Source of the DNA: Flavobacteriaceae bacterium
Lineage (GTDB): Bacteria; Bacteroidota; Bacteroidia; Flavobacteriales; Flavobacteriaceae
DNA length: 64,000 bases
Direction: 5' to 3'
NCBI GenBank assembly: GCA_013214065.1
Contig: JABSPK010000007.1
Span: 62,001-126,000 of the forward strand
How positions within the stretch are numbered: position 1 is the first letter of the stretch; each line of letters starts with the position of its first letter. Positions 28,501 to 35,868 of the stretch are shown here, in pieces. Under the pieces are notes generated by a model. The model was not told where the DNA came from. It searched no databases and worked only from the letters and a program-made list of their open reading frames with translations. The position numbers and the translations under genes were made by a program.

Positions 28501-28624
28501 CCAAGAGTTCCCGATAAGGTTGTTGCCCTTGTGGCCGCAATAGTTTGACCAGATAGGTTTTGGTCAATTGGTAGGTTTTACCCGAGCCGGCCGAAGCATT
28601 GAAAATGAGGAACCTTTTATCCAC
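25529..28624 (-). CDS. AddA-like UvrD-family helicase-nuclease
   Basis: A 1031-residue helicase of the UvrD/RecB family that fits the AddA subunit. Walker A is [18 protein letters not shown] near residues 8-26, Walker [17 protein letters not shown] near 388, motif [28 protein letters not shown] near 418, and motif [21 protein letters not shown] near 797. The C-terminal nuclease core [13 protein letters not shown] (near 1000) has the D-Y-K signature. Expected partner is the AddB-like protein 2.7 kb downstream; kbl and ompA lie between the two, unlike the usual adjacent addBA. Kbl follows by 2 bases. Confidence 0.9.
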   Translation of the reverse strand: MDKRFLIFNASAGSGKTYQLTKTYLVKLLRPQGQQPYRELLAITFTNKAVAEMKERILDNLFAFGQDPLPAKNRSMFDEVKKELDLTDEALRAKAKYSLKSLLHNYGFFEVSTIDKFNHRIIRTFARDLGVAQNFEVELNVERLLQEAVNDLLIASGEDMDVTRLLLEFSLEKIQQGKSWNIAFDLEAMGKILFQENHQGPLALIQQKGLARFIALRKKLAERVKTLQQQMRNWAEEALALIDENGLEASDFNRGAFPKFMETIKNGNFQIDFKAVWKQEFDSQPLYAKSKPEPIKAKLDALHPRLTHIFNSIKQSHYTLAFLMNCQKNLVPLALLSEIGKMVEKIKIENGILPISEFNSLISKQIKGQPAPFIYERLGEKFRHYFIDEFQDTSKLQWNNLIPLIANALESEDERGEPGSLLLVGDVKQSIYRWRGGDPEQFLALNQSLENPFQLDPQITVLKTNWRSHDEIIDFNNNFFKGVAEQLESPSHRALFSQTTFQESNGRPGGYVELNFVGADPETTEDAHLARVADRIAHLLDLGHALHDICILIRENRRGPILANSLIEKGIPVITADSLLLKNSQEVLFLVGLLRLIQAPSEMEVRFDLLRFLAKAHHQVHDFIAATLPILPDHLKTVYGFDLAKVGSKEVLDILEEAILKFNLIQDSNAYINALLDEVALPNRTTDSLYGFLQYWDRNKDQLALPTLEGKAAVRIMSIHRAKGLEFPFTIFPYADTVIADRKKANKLWVPLASEQFEGFDEFLVNASTELPEVSESIAEIAKVEQWKSQLDDLNVLYVACTRAIKGLFVISTQPSPKNSGSMGYAQLFEGFVKTQGRYEPGTPSYRFGQLSRNKAPTHSTEAVTPIPYIYTLANQDRFNAWVATSEKVTATRQEALEHGSLLHRMLGDVYSVSDLEPVLNRFQVPNDRLGIIRNILTEVIVHPTLAPFFTEGLEVYNERELLLEDGNVLRPDKMVFFGKRATVIDYKTGEASPSHRNQIETYADILTKMGYFVEHKILVYLNETVNPLLV

Positions 28625-28700
28625 TAAGAGTTTATTGCAAAGTACGGAATCTTATCAGGTTGTTAACAAATCTTTTAGCAAGCCTTGTTTGTTAAAACTG

Positions 28701-28708
28701 TATTTTTG
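28701..28708 (+). promoter_or_regulatory. -7 box upstream of sod
   Basis: TATTTTTG matches TAnnTTTG and lies 33 bases upstream of the sod ATG. No TTG at the usual 19-base spacing was seen, so only the -7 element is supported. Confidence 0.5.
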
Positions 28709-28741
28709 TTGAACATAGTACTAACTAAATATATCGATATT

Positions 28742-29350
28742 ATGGCTTTTGAATTACCAAAACTTCCCTATGCTTATGATGCATTGGAACCCCATATCGA
28801 TGCCCGGACCATGGAAATACACCATATCAAGCATCACAATGGATATACCACCAAATTGAACGGCGCGATCGCCGGAACCGATCTTGAAGGAAAGGATATC
28901 GAAGCGATCTTGACGGATTTGGATATGACCAACGGAGCCGTGAGGAACAACGGTGGTGGGTTTTACAACCATTGTCTTTTCTGGGAAGTGATGTCTCCCA
29001 ATGGAGGAGGGCAGCCTAGTGGTGCATTGGCCGATGCCATCAATAGCGCCTTTGGTTCGTTCGATGCGTTCAAAGAGAGATTCAGTGCCGCAGCAGGTAC
29101 CCGTTTTGGATCAGGGTGGGCTTGGCTATGCGTGAACAAGGGAGGAACTGTCGAAGTTTGTTCGACCCCTAACCAAGACAATCCGTTAATGCCCGGAGCC
29201 GGTTGTGATGGCCATCCGATTTTAGGTCTTGATGTATGGGAACATGCCTATTACCTAAATTACCAAAACAGAAGACCCGATTATGTCGCGGCATTCTTCA
29301 ACGTGATCGACTGGGACAAGGTTTCAGCAAATTACGAAGCTTCGAAGTAA
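28742..29350 (+). CDS. sodA: Superoxide dismutase (Fe/Mn type)
   Basis: A 202-residue enzyme from the ATG at 28742. It converts superoxide to oxygen and peroxide. The conserved opening [19 protein letters not shown] is clear. The first metal-ligand region is [17 protein letters not shown] near residue 23, the second [22 protein letters not shown], and the last [21 protein letters not shown] with the Asp and His ligands. Sequence alone does not tell Fe from Mn reliably; I use sodA loosely. It is followed by a terminator (29379-29404) and converges on the small-RNA array. Confidence 0.95.
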   Translation: MAFELPKLPYAYDALEPHIDARTMEIHHIKHHNGYTTKLNGAIAGTDLEGKDIEAILTDLDMTNGAVRNNGGGFYNHCLFWEVMSPNGGGQPSGALADAINSAFGSFDAFKERFSAAAGTRFGSGWAWLCVNKGGTVEVCSTPNQDNPLMPGAGCDGHPILGLDVWEHAYYLNYQNRRPDYVAAFFNVIDWDKVSANYEASK

Positions 29351-29378
29351 GATTTCCGATATCTTATTGTAAGAAATT

Positions 29379-29404
29379 AAACGCAGCATTTTGCTGCGTT
29401 TTTT
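29379..29404 (+). terminator. Intrinsic terminator after sod
   Basis: AAACGCAGCA (29379-29388) pairs with TGCTGCGTTT (29392-29401), a perfect 10-base stem with a 3-base loop, followed by TTT. It lies about 28 bases after the sod stop. Confidence 0.85.
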
Positions 29405-29433
29405 ATTGGTGCAAGTTGGGATGACCCCAATAG

Positions 29434-29503
29434 AAAAGGGCGGGAAAGCTCCCACCCTTTTCGTCCCAAATCTTACCATAAACTTAACCTACTTATGCTA
29501 TGG
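29434..29503 (-). ncRNA. Predicted small RNA, copy 1 of a tandem array
   Basis: On the minus strand the 39-base box (29465-29503) begins CCATAGCATAAGTAGG and ends ATTTGGG. A 12-base-pair hairpin follows (29434-29461, arms AAAAGGGTGGGA/TCCCGCCCTTTT, loop GCTT, one G-T pair) with a short T-rich tail. Upstream, TAGTTTTG (29504-29511) touches the box; the alternative TAATTTAG (29509-29516) stands 5 bases off and has TTG 18 bases further back. Predicted transcript about 70 nt. Compared with copies 2 and 3 the box carries one change. No known RNA family was identified by eye. Confidence 0.5.
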
Positions 29504-29628
29504 CAAAACTAAATTACTGGTATTGTGGGAAATAACAAAAGAATTTTAGGAAATTTTTGAAGGGAGAAAGACCGCAATGAAGCTAAAAGGAATCGAATTC
29601 AAAGGATAATTCGTTGGCTTTCAAACAT

Positions 29629-29698
29629 AAAGAAGGCGGATAGATATCCGCCTTCTTTCCCCAAATCTTACCATGAACTTAACCTACTTATGCTATGG
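29629..29698 (-). ncRNA. Predicted small RNA, copy 2 of a tandem array
   Basis: On the minus strand the 39-base box (29660-29698) is followed by a 13-base-pair hairpin (29629-29658, arms AAAGAAGGCGGAT and ATCCGCCTTCTTT) and the tail ATGTTTG. Upstream, TACATTTG (29704-29711) is a perfect -7 box with a 5-base gap to the box; a TTG at the usual spacing was not seen. Inside the box the ends ACCAT and ATGGT can pair (a 5-base stem around AGCATAAGTAGGTTAAGTTC). Predicted transcript about 70 nt. Confidence 0.5.
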
Positions 29699-29703
29699 TT
29701 CTC

Positions 29704-29711
29704 CAAATGTA
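29704..29711 (-). promoter_or_regulatory. -7 box for small RNA copy 2
   Basis: TACATTTG on the minus strand, a perfect TAnnTTTG match, 5 bases upstream of the 39-base box. The -33 element is not clear. Confidence 0.5.
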
Positions 29712-29842
29712 TCCCAAGGCCGGGGATCGCTGAATTCTTTTAGACAAAAGCCCTTTAATTCAGTTGAAATACACACCAAGAAAATTGGACTATAATTTGT
29801 TGGGAAAAGGAGTACAACGAATGAGGAAAAACGAAGGAAAAT

Positions 29843-29913
29843 AAAAAAGGTGGAGATTGCTCCACCTTTTTTGCCCCAAATCTTACCATGAACTTAACCT
29901 ACTTCTGCTATGG
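29843..29913 (-). ncRNA. Predicted small RNA, copy 3 of a tandem array
   Basis: On the minus strand the 39-base box (29875-29913) is followed by a 13-base-pair hairpin (29843-29872, arms AAAAAAGGTGGAG and CTCCACCTTTTTT) and a tail continuing TTTTTTATTTTCC, the most terminator-like of the three. Upstream, TACTTTTA (29920-29927) is a near match to the -7 box, 6 bases from the box. The box differs from copy 2 at one position (TTATGC to TTCTGC on the plus strand). Predicted transcript about 71 nt. The purF stop is at 30006, on the same strand. Confidence 0.5.
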
Positions 29914-30005
29914 TAGACTTAAAAGTAATCCGGTTCGCTCTCGAAATGTTAAAAACACGGTGAAAGGTTCGTTTTCATCGACAAAACACCCAAAAAGGGA
30001 ATTTT

Positions 30006-31904
30006 TCAATACGCCCGTTGATTTTTACCCTCGTAAAAGTTGATAAATGCCCTATTTACGACCCGGTTTCCTCCAGGTGTCGGGTAGTCTCCGGTAAAGT
30101 ACCAATCCCCTAGATTTTTAGGACATGCAGCGTGAAGATGCTCAATGGTCTGGTAGATGATCTGGACTTCGGCTCCGATTTCCCGTGGACTAAGGATTTC
30201 TCCGATTTTCGCTGAGATTTCCTCTGCGGTAAAGGGCGCGTATAGCTCTTTCACATGGTTGATGACATCCTTGTCTTTCGAATCCCGTTGTTCGAGGCAT
30301 TTGGCATAGATCGAATCGATGACCGAAGTCGTGTTGCGATCCTTATGGAGCTCCAGTGCCGCTTTAAAGGCGACGAAATCCTCCAGTTTCGCCATATCGA
30401 TCCCATAACAATCAGGATAGCGTATCTGTGGCGCCGAAGAGACGACCACTATTTTCTTGGGATGCAGTCGATCCAACATCCTAAGGATGCTTTTTTTCAA
30501 AGTGGTGCCCCTAACGATGCTGTCGTCGATAATCACCAGGTTGTCATCTTCACCGACCGACCCGTATGAAATGTCGTAAACGTGGGCCACCAGGTCGTCA
30601 CGACTACTGTCTTGGGTAATGAACGTACGAAGTTTTGCGTCTTTGATGGCTACTTTTTCAATACGTGGTCGTTCTGCCAATATGCGATGCAGCTCTTCTT
30701 TGGTCATGTTCGGACCCAAAGCGAGAATCTGTTCTTCTTTTCGCTTGTTGAGGTAGTTCTGTGCTTCTTTGACCATTCCGAAAAACGAGGTTTCGGCCGT
30801 ATTCGGGATATAAGAGAACACCGTGTTTTTAAGGTCGTTGTCGATAGCTTTCAAAATATCGGGAAATACCAATTTGCCCAGAAGCTTGCGTTCTTCATAG
30901 ATCTCAAGATCGCTTCCCCTTGAAAAATAGATGCGTTCGAACGAACAGGCTTTGCGCTCACGGGGTTCCAATATTCGGGAAACCGTCACTTTTCCGCTCT
31001 TCTTGATGATCAGGGCATGGCCGGGTTCCAATTCTTGCACGGCGTCGTAATCCACATTGAAAACGGTTTGTATGGCCGGCCGCTCCGAAGCGACGACTAC
31101 CACTTCGTCGTCTTGGTAATGATAGCAGGGGCGAATACCGGAAGGATCTCGGAGCATGAAGGCATCCCCGTGTCCCATCATTCCGCCCATAGTATAGCCA
31201 CCATCCCAATTCTTGGATGATTTCCTCAGGATCTTGGCGATGTTCAATCGCTCGGCGATATGGGGTGAGGCCTCCTTTTTGCTATACCCTTCTTTTTTGA
31301 TCTCTTTATAAAGTTTGGCTACGGCGTCGTCCAAAAAGTGCCCGATTTTCTCCATGACCGTTATGGTATCGGCCATTTCTTTGGGGTGCTGCCCCAAGTC
31401 GACCAAGTTGTCGAACAACTCATCGACATTGGTCATATTGAAGTTGCCCGCCACGATTAGGTTACGGTGCATCCAATTGTTCTGCCTTAAGAACGGGTGC
31501 ACACTTTCAATGCTGTTCTTTCCGAAGGTACCGTATCGTACATGCCCCAAAAGCAATTCACCGATATAGGGGATGTGTTTTTTCTGCATTTGCACATCGT
31601 CCCAATATTGTGGATGATCGGCAATGGCATTGTTGATGCGATCGTTGATCTGGGCGAAAATATCCTGTATGGGTTGTTGCTTGCTCGAACGCACCCTGCT
31701 CATGTAACGTTCCCCAGGGGCCATATCCAATTTGATGCTCGCAAAACCAGCACCGTCTTGACCACGGTTGTGCTGCTTTTCCATCATGAGGTACATTTTG
31801 TTTACCCCGTAAAATGCGGTCCCGTATTTCTCTTTGTAGTATTCCAAAGGTTTTAACAACCGGATCAATGAAATACCGCACTCGTGCTTAATGGCGTCGC
31901 TCAT
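30006..31904 (-). CDS. purF: Amidophosphoribosyltransferase, long Bacteroidota form
   Basis: This transfers the glutamine amide to PRPP, giving phosphoribosylamine, the first step of de novo purine synthesis. The 632 residues exceed the usual 470-510. The Ntn-type glutaminase opens at Cys9 in HECGISLI, after a short propeptide-like leader; RGQDGAGFASI is family-typical. The PRPP-binding loop is LVIIDDSIVRGTTLKKS near residue 460. The extra length comes mainly from added segments in the N-terminal domain (around residues 60-200) and the C-terminal tail. Two PurF homologues often coexist in this group, so this could be the second, and its purine role is therefore inferred. The ATG lies 17 bases after the pfkB terminator. 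Confidence 0.8.
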   Translation of the reverse strand: MSDAIKHECGISLIRLLKPLEYYKEKYGTAFYGVNKMYLMMEKQHNRGQDGAGFASIKLDMAPGERYMSRVRSSKQQPIQDIFAQINDRINNAIADHPQYWDDVQMQKKHIPYIGELLLGHVRYGTFGKNSIESVHPFLRQNNWMHRNLIVAGNFNMTNVDELFDNLVDLGQHPKEMADTITVMEKIGHFLDDAVAKLYKEIKKEGYSKKEASPHIAERLNIAKILRKSSKNWDGGYTMGGMMGHGDAFMLRDPSGIRPCYHYQDDEVVVVASERPAIQTVFNVDYDAVQELEPGHALIIKKSGKVTVSRILEPRERKACSFERIYFSRGSDLEIYEERKLLGKLVFPDILKAIDNDLKNTVFSYIPNTAETSFFGMVKEAQNYLNKRKEEQILALGPNMTKEELHRILAERPRIEKVAIKDAKLRTFITQDSSRDDLVAHVYDISYGSVGEDDNLVIIDDSIVRGTTLKKSILRMLDRLHPKKIVVVSSAPQIRYPDCYGIDMAKLEDFVAFKAALELHKDRNTTSVIDSIYAKCLEQRDSKDKDVINHVKELYAPFTAEEISAKIGEILSPREIGAEVQIIYQTIEHLHAACPKNLGDWYFTGDYPTPGGNRVVNRAFINFYEGKNQRAY

Positions 31905-31913
31905 GTAATAAAA

Positions 31914-31939
31914 TCAAAAAAGCCCTGACGGATCAGGGC
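31914..31939 (-). terminator. Intrinsic terminator between pfkB and purF
   Basis: GCCCTGA (31922-31928) pairs with TCAGGGC (31933-31939), loop of 4 bases, and on the minus strand the stem is followed by TTTTTT (31916-31921). Only 10 bases remain to the purF ATG. Confidence 0.75.
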
Positions 31940-31945
31940 GTATTG

Positions 31946-32872
31946 TTATTCCAATTCGATATTGAATTGCGTCAATTCCTTAAACTGTTGCAACCTCGAA
32001 TCGACTTCCTCCTTTTCTAGCCGTTCCATGCGTTCGGTACCGAAACGTTCGACACAGAACGAGGCCAGGTTCGATCCGTAAATGATGGCGTTCTTCATAT
32101 TCTCGAAAGAGATGTTGCTCGTACTTGCCAAGTATCCGGCAAACCCTCCCGCAAAAGTATCCCCGGCACCGGTCGGATCGAAAACCTCTTCCAACGGTAG
32201 GGCAGGGGCAAAGAAAATTTGCTCATCCTTGAACAACAAGGCGCCGTGTTCCCCTTTCTTGATCACCACATAACTTGGACCCATGGTATGGATCTTTTGG
32301 GCGGCCTTCACCAGGGAGTACTCGCCGGTCAATTGGCGGGCTTCCTCATCATTGATGGTAATGACGTCGATTTTTTCGATAACGGCCAACAGTTCGTCCC
32401 AAGTGTTGTCCATCCAAAAATTCATGGTGTCGAGGATGATGAGTTTCGGCCGGGTTTCCATCTGCTCGATAACCCCCAATTGGATGTTCGGATGCAGATT
32501 GCCCAACAGTACGATATCGGCGTCCTTAAAGTGAGCGGGTACGATCGGGTCGAAATCGGCGAGCGTATTCAACTCGGTCACCAAGGTATCCCTTGAATTC
32601 AAATCGTTGTGGTATTTCCCTTTCCAATAAAAGGTTTTGCCCCCTTTGACGATCTCAACGCCGTTAAGGTCAATGCCCTTGTTCTTCAATAGATCGAGGT
32701 AACTGCCTGGAAAGTCTTCACCAACGACCGAAACTATGGCCGATTCGACTTTGAACTGGGCAGCGGCCAGGCCGATAAAGGTAGCGGCACCGCCTAATAT
32801 TTTACCTGTTTTCCCAAAAGGGGATTCAATCTCATCGAAGGCCAAGCTGCCAACGATCAAAAGTTTGCCCAT
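31946..32872 (-). CDS. PfkB-family sugar/nucleoside kinase
   Basis: A 308-residue ribokinase-family kinase. The anion-hole/ATP signature is VFDPTGAGDTFAGGFAGYL near residue 225, with the catalytic Asp (GAGD) present. The N-terminal motif GKILGGAATFIGLAAAQFKV resembles the family's first signature. Substrate cannot be told; relatives phosphorylate adenosine, ribose or fructose derivatives. The neighbours purF and purN hint at a nucleoside or ribose substrate, which is inference. The gene lies 39 bases from the RNase H gene and is closed by the terminator at 31914-31939. Confidence 0.9.
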   Translation of the reverse strand: MGKLLIVGSLAFDEIESPFGKTGKILGGAATFIGLAAAQFKVESAIVSVVGEDFPGSYLDLLKNKGIDLNGVEIVKGGKTFYWKGKYHNDLNSRDTLVTELNTLADFDPIVPAHFKDADIVLLGNLHPNIQLGVIEQMETRPKLIILDTMNFWMDNTWDELLAVIEKIDVITINDEEARQLTGEYSLVKAAQKIHTMGPSYVVIKKGEHGALLFKDEQIFFAPALPLEEVFDPTGAGDTFAGGFAGYLASTSNISFENMKNAIIYGSNLASFCVERFGTERMERLEKEEVDSRLQQFKELTQFNIELE

Positions 32873-32911
32873 CCGTTCAAATTTGCTGCAAATATACCGT
32901 AATAAAATGAA

Positions 32912-33547
32912 CTATTTCCTCCCAAAATCAGCAGGTATTTCACCCCAAGCCTTGGTCTCCCATTTCACCACCGGCGTCTTGTACGAATTGGATTTCAACC
33001 AGGCTTCCGCTCTTTTGATGAGGGTGAAGACATCGGCGTTTTTGGCGTTGGGTACAAGTTTGGTCTTGCACTGTTTTTTACGGACCCAACCCATGGCGAT
33101 TCGCGAATCGGTGTAAACCAGGCGATCACTGTCTTTCTTTTTCAAGAAGGCCAAGGCATGCACGATCGCCAAAAACTCACCGATATTATTGGTGCCTTGT
33201 TCGAATGGGCCTTGTTTGAACAACACTTTTTTCGTTCCGGTATCGACACCTTGATACTCCATTTTACCGGGGTTCCCACTTGAAGCCGCATCGACCGATA
33301 TCGAATGCAAGTTGGGATCGCCGATCTTAAGCAATTCTTCAGGCGTCAATGTTGGCCGTTTTTTAGAACTTCCCTTATACTCGAGATAATTGCCGTTGAA
33401 TGCCTTCTTTGCTTCATCGAAAGTGGCGAACGATTTGTATTGGGCGCCTTTGAACCCTTCGATTTGCGCCTTGCAGTCTGCCCAAGAATCGAAGATTCCC
33501 GGATGTTTGCCTTTCCAGACCACGTAAATCTTTTGTTTTTTAGCCAT
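32912..33547 (-). CDS. Ribonuclease H with viroplasmin N-terminal domain
   Basis: A 211-residue protein from the ATG at 33547; the longer frame to 33616 would overlap purN deeply. The first 45 residues are a viroplasmin/HBD-type hybrid-binding domain (YVVWKGKHPGIFDSW, TFDEAKKAF). The RNase H fold follows: SVDAASSGNPGKMEY (first catalytic Asp), NIGEFLAIVHAL (Glu), LVYTDSRIAMGWVRKK (Asp) and a C-terminal NADVFTLIKRAEAWLK. It cleaves RNA in RNA-DNA hybrids. The start overlaps the purN stop by 8 bases. Confidence 0.92.
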   Translation of the reverse strand: MAKKQKIYVVWKGKHPGIFDSWADCKAQIEGFKGAQYKSFATFDEAKKAFNGNYLEYKGSSKKRPTLTPEELLKIGDPNLHSISVDAASSGNPGKMEYQGVDTGTKKVLFKQGPFEQGTNNIGEFLAIVHALAFLKKKDSDRLVYTDSRIAMGWVRKKQCKTKLVPNAKNADVFTLIKRAEAWLKSNSYKTPVVKWETKAWGEIPADFGRK

Positions 33548-34112
33548 GGGAGTCCAATAATTCAGCAATGACTTTCGGGTAATAGCGGTACTCAAGTTCG
33601 TGGACTTTGGCAGCAATGGTTTCGATCGAGTCGCCTTTATCCACTACAACGCGCACCTGTTCGATGACAGCCCCTTCATCATAGGCCTCGTTCACATAGT
33701 GAACGGTAATGCCGGTTTCGGTGTCGCCACTGTCCTTCACGGCACGGTGTACGTTTTCGCCATACATCCCTTTTCCACCGTATTGTGGTAGAAGGGCCGG
33801 ATGGATGTTGATGATTTTTTGTGGAAAGGCGGTTACCATGGCTTCGGGCACCTTCCAAAGGAAACCGGCCAGCACGATCAAATGGGGGTCGATGGCCCCA
33901 AGGAAGTCTTGCACCACCGATGATTTCGAAAATGCGATGCGATCAAAACAAAGCGTAGGAACTTGTAAGCGTTTGCAGCGTTCTAGGACTTTCGCCTTGG
34001 GATTATTGGTCAGCACGCAAGTGATCGTAACTGACGGGTCGTCATTGAAAAACCTAATGATGTTCTCAACGTTCGATCCCGACCCCGAGGCGAACAAAAC
34101 GATTTTTTTCAT
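33540..34112 (-). CDS. purN: Phosphoribosylglycinamide formyltransferase
   Basis: A 190-residue enzyme that formylates GAR with 10-formyl-tetrahydrofolate in de novo purine synthesis. The nucleotide-binding opening is VLFASGSGSNVENIIRFF at residues 4-21. The catalytic core is KIINIHPALLPQYGGKGMYG near residue 98, with the catalytic Asn and His, and the catalytic Asp lies in AYDEGAVIEQ. It is the first gene of a minus-strand run with RNase H, pfkB and purF, diverging from acpP. Confidence 0.96.
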   Translation of the reverse strand: MKKIVLFASGSGSNVENIIRFFNDDPSVTITCVLTNNPKAKVLERCKRLQVPTLCFDRIAFSKSSVVQDFLGAIDPHLIVLAGFLWKVPEAMVTAFPQKIINIHPALLPQYGGKGMYGENVHRAVKDSGDTETGITVHYVNEAYDEGAVIEQVRVVVDKGDSIETIAAKVHELEYRYYPKVIAELLDSHG

Positions 34113-34210
34113 GGGCGGTTTAAGCTATTGCAAAGGCGTTCGGTATGGGTGGCTAAGTTAAGTAGCCCACCTATAAAACGGTAATTTACAGTACATTTTA
34201 TCGACAAATA

Positions 34211-34240
34211 GTGTATTTAATCCAAAGTTTTATATTTTTG
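34211..34240 (+). promoter_or_regulatory. Promoter candidate for acpP
   Basis: TATTTTTG (34233-34240) is a full TAnnTTTG match, 30 bases upstream of the acpP ATG. At 19-base spacing GTG (34211-34213) stands in place of TTG. Confidence 0.55.
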
Positions 34241-34270
34241 CCAACGATTAAATTTTAAAACGATAATACT

Positions 34271-34504
34271 ATGTCAGACATTGCATCAAGAGTAAAGGCT
34301 ATCATTGTTGATAAACTAGGTGTTGACGAAAATGAAGTTGTTCCAGAAGCAAGCTTTACCAATGATTTGGGTGCCGACTCTTTGGACACTGTTGAGCTAA
34401 TCATGGAGTTCGAAAAAGAATTTGACATTCAGATTCCGGACGACCAAGCTGAAAATATCGCTACTGTCGGTCAAGCCATTAGCTATATTGAAGAAGCAAA
34501 ATAA
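34271..34504 (+). CDS. acpP: Acyl carrier protein
   Basis: A 77-residue acidic carrier that presents growing fatty acids on a phosphopantetheine arm. The attachment serine lies in [16 protein letters not shown] near residue 38, the DSL motif. The overall acidic four-helix pattern and length are typical. It has its own -7 box and is followed by a perfect intrinsic terminator before fabF, fitting very high, independent expression. Neighbours fabF and rnc complete the classic cluster. Confidence 0.98.
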   Translation: MSDIASRVKAIIVDKLGVDENEVVPEASFTNDLGADSLDTVELIMEFEKEFDIQIPDDQAENIATVGQAISYIEEAK

Positions 34505-34530
34505 TTGATGATATCTTATTAAAGAGCATA

Positions 34531-34572
34531 AATTATCCATGCGGAAAGATCCGCATGGATAATTTTTTTTAA
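34531..34572 (+). terminator. Strong intrinsic terminator between acpP and fabF
   Basis: AATTATCCATGCGG (34531-34544) pairs perfectly with CCGCATGGATAATT (34551-34564), a 14-base stem with a 6-base loop, followed by eight T. It lies 26 bases after acpP and 30 bases before fabF, so fabF needs read-through or its own promoter. Confidence 0.9.
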
Positions 34573-34602
34573 TTTAAGGGTAAATAGGTTAAAAGTAAAG
34601 CT

Positions 34603-35853
34603 ATGCAATTAAAGCGTGTTGTAGTTACCGGATTGGGGGCCTTGACCCCAATTGGGAAGGATTTAAAAACCTATTGGGAAGGATTGAAAAACGGGAAGAG
34701 CGGCTCTGCCGGAATTACCTATTTCGATACCGAAAAATTCAAAACCAAGTTCGCATGCGAACTTAAGGGCTATAACCCCCAAGATTTTTTCGATAGAAAA
34801 GAGGCCCGTAAACTAGATCGGTTCGCACAATATGCCTTGGTTTCTTCGGATGAAGCGATCAAAGATGCCGGACTGGACCTTCAGAAGGTCGACAAGTTTC
34901 GCGTCGGAGTGGTTTGGGGTGCTGGTATCGGCGGCCTTGAGACTTTTCAAAACGAGGTGGTCGGTTACGCACAAGGAGACGGAACCCCACGGTTCAATCC
35001 CTTCTTTATTCCAAAAATGATCGCTGATATCGCCCCTGGCAACATCTCGATCAAGCATGGATTCATGGGACCCAACTATACAACGGTTTCTGCATGTGCC
35101 TCTTCTGCAAATGCGATGATAGATGCCCTGAACTACATTCGATTGGGCCACTGTGATGTGGTCGTTACCGGGGGTAGCGAGGCGGCGGTGACCATTGCCG
35201 GAATGGGCGGTTTCAACGCCATGCACGCGCTTTCGACCAGAAACGAAAGCCCTGAAACGGCGTCGCGACCCTTTGATGCGACCCGAGACGGCTTTGTTTT
35301 GGGAGAAGGGGCCGGGGCCCTCATCTTGGAAGATTACGAACATGCCAAGGCGCGCGGCGCGAAAATATATGCCGAGGTACTCGGTGGGGGCTTGTCAAGT
35401 GATGCCTACCACATGACCGCACCACACCCAGAAGGGATAGGGGTCGTACGCGTCATGGAAAACTGCCTAAGAAACGCCGGACTCCGACCTGAGGATGTTG
35501 ACCATATCAATACCCACGGAACTTCGACACCGCTTGGTGACGTTGCTGAATTGAAAGCGATTTCAAAAGTGTTCGGAGACCATGCCTCTAAAATCAATAT
35601 CAACTCGACCAAATCAATGACCGGTCACCTATTAGGTGCTGCGGGCGCTATCGAAGGAATCGCCTCGATATTGGCCATGCAACACAATTTGGTGCCGCCC
35701 ACGATCAATCACAGTACGGTCGATGAGAATATCGATCCTAATCTCAACCTGACCTTGAACACCGCCCAAGAGCGCGAAGTGCGGGTTGCCATGAGCAACA
35801 CCTTTGGTTTTGGAGGGCACAACGCCTGTGTGTTATTTAAAAAAATGGATTAG
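34603..35853 (+). CDS. fabF: 3-oxoacyl-ACP synthase II
   Basis: A 416-residue condensing enzyme of fatty-acid elongation. The catalytic triad Cys-His-His lies in TVSACASSANAMIDA (near residue 165), NTHGTSTPLGD (near 306) and KSMTGHLLGAAGAIEGI (near 342). The N-terminal VVVTGLGALTPIG is family-typical. It extends acyl-ACP with malonyl-ACP; FabF is also the temperature-responsive elongation enzyme. Its start is 98 bases after acpP, with a terminator between them, and rnc follows by 15 bases. Confidence 0.97.
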   Translation: MQLKRVVVTGLGALTPIGKDLKTYWEGLKNGKSGSAGITYFDTEKFKTKFACELKGYNPQDFFDRKEARKLDRFAQYALVSSDEAIKDAGLDLQKVDKFRVGVVWGAGIGGLETFQNEVVGYAQGDGTPRFNPFFIPKMIADIAPGNISIKHGFMGPNYTTVSACASSANAMIDALNYIRLGHCDVVVTGGSEAAVTIAGMGGFNAMHALSTRNESPETASRPFDATRDGFVLGEGAGALILEDYEHAKARGAKIYAEVLGGGLSSDAYHMTAPHPEGIGVVRVMENCLRNAGLRPEDVDHINTHGTSTPLGDVAELKAISKVFGDHASKININSTKSMTGHLLGAAGAIEGIASILAMQHNLVPPTINHSTVDENIDPNLNLTLNTAQEREVRVAMSNTFGFGGHNACVLFKKMD

Positions 35854-35868
35854 AGATCATTTAGCTCA

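Larger units (their letters stand above)
29405..30005. other. Non-coding interval carrying the small-RNA array
   Basis: No convincing protein-coding gene was found between the sod terminator and purF. The three small-RNA units take up about a third of it. The remaining spacers (29512-29628, 29712-29842, 29928-30005) show no obvious similarity to each other, which stresses the selective conservation of the 39-base boxes and hairpin shapes. The spacings between box starts are 195 and 215 bases. Confidence 0.6.

Noticed and set aside
29379-29913. CRISPR array in the repeat-containing interval
   Set aside because: Only three copies, spacers of about 155-175 bases, long hairpins next to each copy and no cas genes; does not fit a CRISPR array.
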